This document shows, piece after piece, positions 32,599-37,636 of a stretch of 37,636 nt of DNA; positions within the stretch are counted from its first letter, which is position 1, and the number at the start of each line of letters is the position of its first letter. The notes under the pieces were generated by a model. That model did no database searches, was not told where the DNA came from, and worked only from the letters and a program-made list of their open reading frames with translations. The position numbers were made by a program, and so were the translations under genes. The DNA is from a virus, in IMG/VR virus record IMGVR_UViG_3300046691_000402, positions 1 to 37,636 of that record, one strand, 5' to 3'.

Positions 32599-33006
32599 TC
32601 ATTTCATGTGCTGCGGATTCTCACCAAGTATCTGCAATCGCTCAGGTGTAGTGAAAGCCATTGCGCCATAGCCCAATGCGATTGCTGCTTTGACTTTGGC
32701 AGGCACTACATCCCAAGTGCAGGCGGTACTGACCAACAAAAGTCTTTCGTCTAACTGCTGGACAGTATGGCAGGTCACAAATGCTCGTGCTTGATCACGC
32801 ATACGCTCATCTGCCACGTAGGTGAAGTTACCGGTCAGGGCATTCTTTTTACCTGGGACCAGAAGGATAAAAAAACCCAGATCGGTTGGCTTGAATGGCA
32901 AGGCCTTTAGATCGTCGTCATTGCATAACATTGGAGTTTGCGGAGGATTACTGATTAGTAGATCACGGATTTTTTGTGCTTCTTCGAATACGCTGAAATG
33001 GAGCAT
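32599..33006 (-). CDS. Hypothetical protein
   Basis: A 135-residue protein starting MLHFSVFEEAQKIRDLL with GAGG eight bases upstream. The middle has a strand-rich look (LGFFILLVPGKKNALTGNF; RAFVTCHTVQQLDERLLLV) and the C-terminus is helical. No family recognised. It lies between the membrane protein and the gene at 33133-33675 on the same strand. Confidence 0.65.
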   Translation of the reverse strand: MLHFSVFEEAQKIRDLLISNPPQTPMLCNDDDLKALPFKPTDLGFFILLVPGKKNALTGNFTYVADERMRDQARAFVTCHTVQQLDERLLLVSTACTWDVVPAKVKAAIALGYGAMAFTTPERLQILGENPQHMK

Positions 33007-33080
33007 GGCAGTGGCCTCGTGAGTGTGGGGTCGCGAGTTTAATGCCGTGCGGGCCGGTTATCAAACATAACGTGACGTGT

Positions 33081-33109
33081 AAAAAATGCCCGGGAGTGCC
33101 GGGCATTTT
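33081..33109 (-). terminator. Terminator after the 33133-33675 gene
   Basis: Eleven-pair stem AAAATGCCCGG/CCGGGCATTTT with a five-base loop, and TTTTTT on the minus-strand exit. Confidence 0.88.
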
Positions 33110-33132
33110 CAGGTTTTGGGGAGACTACGGAG

Positions 33133-33675
33133 TTATTTTTTGGTGTCGATCTTGATTGTGTCGAACGTCAGTGCAAACATCGTTGCATCGGTTTCGTTCT
33201 TGAATGCGCGTGGATACTGGGCATCAAACTGCCAGACATCGCAATGTGGCAGCGTAGGTGAGTCGCAATGCTGGTGGCACCATTCTTCGTGCATCTGGTA
33301 TTCATTGCTGCTGGCAGCCCGGAAATACAAATAGCCTTGCTCTTGAAGCTTGGGCATGATCTTTTCCTTGTAGCTGGCGAATCGATCAGGCAGTTCGTGT
33401 AGTAATCCTTGATAGACGGGAGTATAGGTATTTTGCAGCGCTTGATGGTACTGCCGCAATGCGTTGGCGTAGGCAAGTTGATGGTGCGTTGCGGCTGCGG
33501 CCTGTACCAAGTGACCGGATTTCGCTTGTGCGGTTGCACTAGCTATTGCGCTGTTAGCTGATGGCGCATCCGCTTCAGTGATTTCTAACGGATTTGTCTT
33601 TCGGACCAAGCGACCTGGCACCAATTTGCCGTTGAGCCAGTTTTTGAGTTGCTTGATAAGGGTGATGGTTGTCAT
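33133..33675 (-). CDS. Hypothetical protein with Cys/His-rich C-terminal half
   Basis: A 180-residue protein (MTTITLIKQLKNWLNGKLVP) with AGGAG before the ATG. The middle is helical with many Gln and His (AATHHQLAYANALRQYHQAL). Residues 129-145 hold EEWCHQHCDSPTLPHCD, a Cys/His cluster that might bind zinc. AATAAATAC about 22 bases upstream resembles the T4-late-promoter core TATAAATA. No family recognised. Confidence 0.65.
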   Translation of the reverse strand: MTTITLIKQLKNWLNGKLVPGRLVRKTNPLEITEADAPSANSAIASATAQAKSGHLVQAAAATHHQLAYANALRQYHQALQNTYTPVYQGLLHELPDRFASYKEKIMPKLQEQGYLYFRAASSNEYQMHEEWCHQHCDSPTLPHCDVWQFDAQYPRAFKNETDATMFALTFDTIKIDTKK

Positions 33676-33735
33676 AAGGACTCCTGTTGTCTCAGGTATT
33701 TATTCTCAGCTCCCTATCAGGTAGCGATAGTCATG

Positions 33736-33773
33736 AAAAAGGGCACTAGAGGAATCCCTTTCTCTAGTGCCCT
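33736..33773 (-). terminator. Terminator after the 33800-34021 gene
   Basis: Twelve-pair stem AGGGCACTAGAG/CTCTAGTGCCCT followed by TTTTT on the minus strand. Confidence 0.85.
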
Positions 33774-33795
33774 ACACAACAGTAAACTGCCAAGT

Positions 33796-33803
33796 CTATT
33801 TAG
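33796..33803 (-). promoter_or_regulatory. CTAAATAG at a gene end
   Basis: Exact octamer overlapping the TAA stop of the gene at 33800-34021 (TAC TAA ATAG), just ahead of a terminator. A promoter here makes little sense, so this copy favours an mRNA-end or processing role, or coincidence. Confidence 0.3.
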
Positions 33804-34021
33804 TAATAGCTGTCCGAACATCCGCATGGGTTATGCAAACCTTCGCGCAGCAATGCGTCGTATAGGTCGCCACAAGTCAGTCCATTGGTAGTCGCAACTT
33901 GCATTAACGCTTCGGCTTCTGTCGCGCCTACGTCAATGTAATCCATGTATTCAATAAAGAACGCTTTGTCGATTTGCGCTTGGTCCATTTTGCTGTTCCC
34001 GGTTGGTTTAACTGCTGCCAT
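33800..34021 (-). CDS. Small acidic hypothetical protein
   Basis: A 73-residue protein. The helical acidic middle (DKAFFIEYMDYIDVGATEAE) is followed by ALMQVATTNGLTCGDLYDAL and a CGCSDSYY tail. The start is uncertain: ATG 34021 has no clear ribosome site, while the internal ATG of MDQAQ is preceded by GGGA. It is bounded by terminators on both sides, so it is transcribed alone. Function unknown. Confidence 0.6.
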   Translation of the reverse strand: MAAVKPTGNSKMDQAQIDKAFFIEYMDYIDVGATEAEALMQVATTNGLTCGDLYDALLREGLHNPCGCSDSYY

Positions 34022-34090
34022 ACCACATTGGAACGCCAGGTTGACAAGCCATCAACAGAAGAGTGACTTCAGGTGTCATTCTGCTGGCCA

Positions 34091-34118
34091 AACGAAAACA
34101 GCGGCTTTCGCCGCTGTT
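34091..34118 (-). terminator. Terminator after the 34138-34599 gene
   Basis: Nine-pair stem AACAGCGGC/GCCGCTGTT with a four-base loop (GAAA on the minus-strand RNA, a stable GNRA loop), followed by TTTTCG. Confidence 0.85.
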
Positions 34119-34137
34119 CAGTTAATCGATTGGTCGT

Positions 34138-34599
34138 TTAGGCTGCTGGTGCAGCTTCAGCTTTCGGTTTCTTTGGCTCCCGCGCGCTATCTCGGAAGGC
34201 CTTATCCAACTCGCCGGTTTCACTTGCTGCTTTGGCTGCTTCAATCAGGTTGATGGCCGCGACTGCATTTGGCACTTTGAAGTAAGCAGCACCATTCAAT
34301 TCCATGGAGCGGTTGCCGTTGCGGAAATTGATCAGGTAGCCGTCTGGAAGCTTGCGGAAGAACTTGGCAGTGTCCGCAGAAGCTTTGATCAACTTGATTG
34401 CTTCATCGCAGTTTGCAGCAAACTTAGTACGCGCACCCAGGAGCGGGTCTTTTTTAGCTGCAACTTCCGAGAGATCAGTAATCGGGGTTGCAAGTGTGGT
34501 CAGTTGGTCGAGGAAGCTCAGAACCGCTTGCTCTACAACTGGCGCAGCCTGTTCGTTGATTGGGGTAGCTGGAATGCTGGTTGCGCTTTTGGTTGCCAT
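34138..34599 (-). CDS. Hypothetical Ala/Lys-rich protein
   Basis: A 153-residue protein from MATKSATSIPATPINEQ (GGAG nine bases upstream; a second ATG at 34605 is too close). The core has helices (EQAVLSFLDQLTTLA; NCDEAIKLIKASADTAKFFR) and a short strand pair (GYLINFRNGNRSMEL). The C-terminus is lysine/alanine-rich and disordered. No family recognised. It looks like a single-gene unit with its own terminator. Confidence 0.65.
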   Translation of the reverse strand: MATKSATSIPATPINEQAAPVVEQAVLSFLDQLTTLATPITDLSEVAAKKDPLLGARTKFAANCDEAIKLIKASADTAKFFRKLPDGYLINFRNGNRSMELNGAAYFKVPNAVAAINLIEAAKAASETGELDKAFRDSAREPKKPKAEAAPAA

Positions 34600-34805
34600 T
34601 TTCATGTTCTCCGTTAAGTTGCTGCGTCATCGCAGTAACGCTATTAGGCATTCAGGTTCATGGCCCATCAAGCGAAGATTGACAAAGTGCCAACACACAA
34701 CGAACCAGATCGACAGTTTTGACGCGCTATTTCATCAAAATCGACGGTTTCCGTTAAATAACCATGTACGCGAGACATGTAGCTCGTTTAACTGGAGAAA
34801 GGAAA

Positions 34806-35156
34806 ATGAAGACTGAACTGAAAGCACGCAATCTGGACATCGTGATCACCAAGATCACTAACAAGACGGTTTACTATGACCTGGCAGGAAATGGTCAATC
34901 TGAGAAGTGGAAGATACCAGCGGAGAGCAAATTCGACAAGACTGTGCTTGTCGTGGGTCAACGCTATCATGTAATGACACGCGTAATCCGCAGCTTACAG
35001 TGGGATTACATCGCCAAGAAGAAAGTCTACGAGGATCGTTATGATTGGCAGTACGTGGAATGTCGTGCAGCGACTGCCAAGGTCACGGCAAAGGCGAAGC
35101 GAGACACCAGCAATGATCTGCTACTTGCAGACGATGGTTCGCTGTTCAGCTGGTAA
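34806..35156 (+). CDS. Small basic hypothetical protein
   Basis: A 116-residue protein from MKTELKARNLDIVITKITN. The start at 34806 is preferred because GGAGAAAGG lies just before it; the longer frame to 34764 has no ribosome site. The sequence is beta-rich (TVYYDLAGNGQSEKWKIP; VLVVGQRYHVMTRVIRSL) like an OB- or SH3-type fold, with a basic tail. TTAAATAA lies about 45 bases upstream. Function unknown. Confidence 0.65.
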   Translation: MKTELKARNLDIVITKITNKTVYYDLAGNGQSEKWKIPAESKFDKTVLVVGQRYHVMTRVIRSLQWDYIAKKKVYEDRYDWQYVECRAATAKVTAKAKRDTSNDLLLADDGSLFSW

Positions 35157-35162
35157 TCGGTT

Positions 35163-35876
35163 CTAATACACAGAAGGCTTAACTGAATTGCACGGGGCCA
35201 ACACTTCGCGAAGCCTCGTCATTGCAGAACTGTGGGCGGCCACAGCCCATTCAGGCTCGTAGTTCACTGCTAGGGCCATCGCCTTGACATTGTCCGGCAT
35301 GGCGTGCGACTGCTCGATGCCCTCTCGGTACTCGGCAGCTGCAACCTCTGGATCTATGGTGGCTTCAAAAATGCCTGCGCCGTTCAAGCAATCAAGCATC
35401 ACCGAGCCAACCACTGATTCGCACTTTGCAATTACATCCAGCAAGTATTTGTCAAAGGCCACGAATGTATTGTTCCCGGACCGGTCTTTAATTTTCGGTT
35501 TCGCTAGAAACATTGGGAAGTTGCCGTCGATGTGTGCATCAGACGTGATGTCCAATCCGCGATGAACCACCGCATTGCGCAGTTCGCGAATGTAAGAGTA
35601 GTTTGCTTTCCCGTCCTCGAATCCATCAAACACAAGTCGCGAATACAACTGCGCTTCAAAGTCCTTTGACTTCAGCGTAGTCGTTTCACGAAAGAGTTCG
35701 GTCGCTGCCAGAAGATTCAAAAAGTAACCAGAGTAGTGAACTCTTATGTCCGTCTGATCGGTAGCCGAAAGTTGAGTGCGGAACGAGAGCGCAGCGCGTA
35801 ACGCAGTCTGCCTAGCAGACATGTACCAAGATAGCGAATACAGCATGTCTCGGTTGGTGATGCTCAAGGTCGTCAT
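35163..35876 (-). CDS. HEPN-like protein, second copy of the RN-x3-H type
   Basis: A 237-residue soluble protein (MTTLSITNRDMLYSLSWYMS) with AGGG upstream. A helix pair with YFLNLLAATELFRE (51-64) and the motif IRELRNAVVHRGLD, with Arg100, Asn101 and His105, match the HEPN catalytic-type arrangement RN-x3-H, as in the protein at 8835-9587, although the two are otherwise unlike. This favours an RNase or abortive-infection role. The gene converges on 34806-35156 with only six bases between their ends. Confidence 0.65.
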   Translation of the reverse strand: MTTLSITNRDMLYSLSWYMSARQTALRAALSFRTQLSATDQTDIRVHYSGYFLNLLAATELFRETTTLKSKDFEAQLYSRLVFDGFEDGKANYSYIRELRNAVVHRGLDITSDAHIDGNFPMFLAKPKIKDRSGNNTFVAFDKYLLDVIAKCESVVGSVMLDCLNGAGIFEATIDPEVAAAEYREGIEQSHAMPDNVKAMALAVNYEPEWAVAAHSSAMTRLREVLAPCNSVKPSVY

Positions 35877-35967
35877 TGGCTTTCCCTTCGGAGCGAGAAA
35901 TTGAATAATTTTACGTCTTTCAACTTATTTTTAACCTAGGCTACCTTCAGCTCCTAGCCGGTAGCAA

Positions 35968-35981
35968 ACTGCATTTGCAGT
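35968..35981. promoter_or_regulatory. Palindrome ACTGCATTTGCAGT
   Basis: Six-base perfect arms with a TT centre, about 92 bases upstream of the HEPN-like gene start at 35876. It could be an operator; no partner site is seen. Confidence 0.35.
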
Positions 35982-36048
35982 ACTCTACACTAATTGACAC
36001 GAATTATCAGATCTCCTCGAATTCCTACAGGTAAATCGTATCAAACGC

Positions 36049-36084
36049 AAAAGCCCCAAGCATTGAAAAGACTTGGGGCTTTTT
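36049..36084 (-). terminator. Terminator after the LRAT-type gene
   Basis: Twelve-pair stem AAAAGCCCCAAG/CTTGGGGCTTTT with an 11-base loop. T-rich on the plus exit too, so it may act in both directions. It begins just beyond the stop of the gene at 36106. Confidence 0.88.
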
Positions 36085-36105
36085 AATGAGGAAGCGCAGA
36101 GTCGG

Positions 36106-36540
36106 CTACTTTGAGTTCTTTATTACATAGTACATACCAGCCAAAGCCACCATGCCCAAAACAGTGTTGACTACTTGCGAGCTGCTCGAATCGCCATGCG
36201 TTACCCGATTTACGAAACTCTCGCAGTTGTTGATTATAAGATCGTAGGCCATCCCGCCTTGTCTTAGTTCGTCAATTGCGCGTTGGACGACCTGTGCATC
36301 GCTGTCGGGTCCGGGGTTCCGAAAAAGGTGTATTTGCCCATTAGCTGCGTATCGGCGATAGAAGTCTTTGTAGGTAGCAATTTGGTATCCATAAGCCATC
36401 AGTTCTGCGATGTAGATTTCACCGTCGACAGCACCTTTGCCCAGGACAAGTGCGTGATGTTTCGGGCCATCCATCCCAAGCAAAGGCGTAGTGGCACCAA
36501 CTAAGCGGCATCCTGATACGTCAATTTGTAGTAGCTGCAT
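36106..36540 (-). CDS. LRAT-type (permuted papain-fold) protein with C-terminal membrane helix
   Basis: A 144-residue protein. LRAT/NlpC-like motifs are visible: HHALVLG (28-34, catalytic-type His) and INNCESFVNRVTHG (103-116), where NCE-x-F is the classic LRAT active-site signature with nucleophile Cys106. The segment VVNTVLGMVALAGMYYVI (123-140) is a membrane anchor. LRAT enzymes transfer or remove acyl groups from phospholipids or proteins. The gene sits at the very edge of the element, a typical place for lysogenic-conversion genes, and has its own terminator. Confidence 0.8.
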   Translation of the reverse strand: MQLLQIDVSGCRLVGATTPLLGMDGPKHHALVLGKGAVDGEIYIAELMAYGYQIATYKDFYRRYAANGQIHLFRNPGPDSDAQVVQRAIDELRQGGMAYDLIINNCESFVNRVTHGDSSSSQVVNTVLGMVALAGMYYVIKNSK

Positions 36541-36727
36541 GATCTGTATTGTTAGATTGTGAAATTTACGCGCTCAGAATTCATACTTTTTTGTACGTTT
36601 TTCGCACATGCGATACTTAATGACGGGAAAGCCTGATGGCAGCAGACTTTCCGCTGAGCAACTTGCTACCCATAGTTTTCCTTTGCAAAGTTTTGCCATG
36701 ATACGCCGCCATCAGCGGCGCGCCAAG
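36541..36727. other. Likely prophage-chromosome junction zone
   Basis: AT-rich on the left (36550-36610) and GC-rich on the right; the base composition changes over this gap. A hairpin CGCCGC/GCGGCG at about 36706-36722 may end the LysR transcript. No attachment repeat can be shown, because the left junction is outside the window. Confidence 0.45.
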
Positions 36728-37636
36728 CTAGCCCAGCCTGCAATCGGGCTCCTGGCGGAACAGCTCCGTGACCCAGTCGGCAAATACGCGAACCTTGGGC
36801 GTGGCCATGCGGCCTTGCGGGTAGACCAGCGAAATCGGCATCGGCGTCGGCGGATAAGCATTCAACACTTCCACCAGCTCGCCGGACTTCAGATAGTCGC
36901 GCACCTGGTAGGCGGCTGACTGCACCAGCCCCAGTCCCTGCAAGGCGCAGCTGACGTAGGCGTCCGCGTCGTTGACCGCGATGCTGCCGTTCAACTCGGC
37001 CTTCACCACCTTGCCGTCGACCAGGAAATCCCAGTCGAAGGCGCGTCCGGTGCGGCCGGAAAAATGAACGACGCAGCGGTGCTGGCCAAAGTCTTCCAGG
37101 CTGCGCGGCGTGCCGTACTTTTCAAGGTAGGCAGGCGCGGCGCAGGTGACGAAGCGCATGCTGCCGATCTGGCGGCCGATCAGCGACGAGTCCTGCAACT
37201 GGCCGACGCGCAAGGCGCAATCGATGCCCTCCTGTACCACGTCGACCAGGCGGTCGGTGAGGCTGAGCATCATCTCCACGTCCGGGTAAGCGCGCGCGAA
37301 GCTGGCCACATGCGGCATGATCAGCCGCCGGCCCACGGCACCGGGCAAGTCGATGCGCAATTTGCCCTTGGGGCGGGAAGCACTGGCGCCGCGGAACGCG
37401 CTCTCGGCTGTCTCGACGGCGCCCAGGATGTCCAGGCACTGGCGGAAATATTCCGCGCCGTCGGCTGTAAGCGACAGACGGCGCGTGGTCCGTTGCAGCA
37501 GCTTGGTTCCGAGAAAAGCCTCGAGGTTCTGCATGGTGGCTGTCAGCGAGGCGCGCGGCAGCTGCAGGGTTTCCGCCGCCTTCGAGAAGCTGTTGGCCTC
37601 GACGATACGGACGAACGTTTGCATCGCTTTCAGCCT
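36728..37636 (-). CDS. LysR-family transcriptional regulator (5' end cut by window)
   Basis: At least 302 residues; the frame stays open to the window edge (RLKA before MQTFVRIVEANSFSKAA), so the true start is outside. The winged HTH spans the first 60 residues (SFSKAAETLQLPRASLTATM, then LGTKLLQRTTRRLSLTADG). The effector domain follows, with GKLRIDLPGAVGRRLIMPHV and a CALRVG motif. The gene is GC-rich, unlike the prophage, and is almost certainly host chromosome. It probably regulates a neighbour beyond the window. Confidence 0.93.
   Translation of the reverse strand, partial: RLKAMQTFVRIVEANSFSKAAETLQLPRASLTATMQNLEAFLGTKLLQRTTRRLSLTADGAEYFRQCLDILGAVETAESAFRGASASRPKGKLRIDLPGAVGRRLIMPHVASFARAYPDVEMMLSLTDRLVDVVQEGIDCALRVGQLQDSSLIGRQIGSMRFVTCAAPAYLEKYGTPRSLEDFGQHRCVVHFSGRTGRAFDWDFLVDGKVVKAELNGSIAVNDADAYVSCALQGLGLVQSAAYQVRDYLKSGELVEVLNAYPPTPMPISLVYPQGRMATPKVRVFADWVTELFRQEPDCRLG

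Noticed and set aside
1-37636. CRISPR array, insertion sequence or restriction-modification genes
   Set aside because: No regularly spaced repeats with spacers, no transposase, and no methyltransferase or restriction motif were seen on either strand.
36728-37636. LysR gene as the prophage repressor
   Set aside because: Its GC-rich composition and standard LysR architecture fit host chromosome, and it is cut by the window end beyond the prophage edge.

Overview
The window is an integrated podovirus-type prophage with its right-hand host flank, most likely in a betaproteobacterium of the Burkholderiales (Oxalobacteraceae-like; inferred from the H-NS variant, the DUF3606 protein, the small accessory proteins and the GC-rich LysR flank, not proven). 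A tyrosine integrase starts at base 1. The last ~0.9 kb is a visibly GC-richer LysR regulator gene cut by the window edge and looks like ordinary chromosome, so the right prophage end probably lies between about 36541 and 36727. No attachment-site repeat can be shown, because its left partner would lie outside the window.

Layout. 1-9600 is an accessory/lysogeny side: integrase, small proteins (a DUF3606 protein and three related small helical proteins), an orphan histidine kinase, several unknown genes (one apparently frameshifted), an AT-rich unknown gene, a gene-poor hairpin-rich stretch (7071-8834), and a HEPN-like protein. 9700-28649 is one minus-strand late operon, read right to left: terminase small and large subunits, portal, FmdB-type zinc ribbon, scaffold, small protein, major capsid, a stop signal, head/tail adaptor and nozzle, GNAT acetyltransferase, ejection/internal virion proteins including a lytic transglycosylase, a PP-loop (PAPS-reductase-like) enzyme, an S74 self-cleaving tail fibre, an Ig-like tail protein and two small membrane proteins that are holin candidates. 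Most genes overlap by ATGA or TAATG junctions. 28701-30605 is a divergent plus-strand block with an H-NS-like protein and two small lipoproteins. 30606-36540 is a second accessory region: a sensorless histidine kinase, small unknown genes with individual terminators, a second HEPN-like protein and an LRAT-type protein.

How it fits together. The morphogenesis module looks complete, but I found no recognisable CI-type repressor, replication genes, or stand-alone endolysin/Rz pair. Regulation must therefore rely on unfamiliar genes, host factors or degraded modules.

The signals most worth following are: a dispersed palindrome TGTCGGTTNAACCGACA (three perfect or near-perfect copies and one with a single arm mismatch); a recurring CTAAATAG/TAAATA motif at late-gene junctions that could be a phage-specific promoter or processing signal; three successive hairpins at 8435-8615 that differ in their arms but share the loop TCGCTRTCGCTC; a compact small-RNA candidate at 7767-7877; and a small-protein family in three divergent copies near the integrase.
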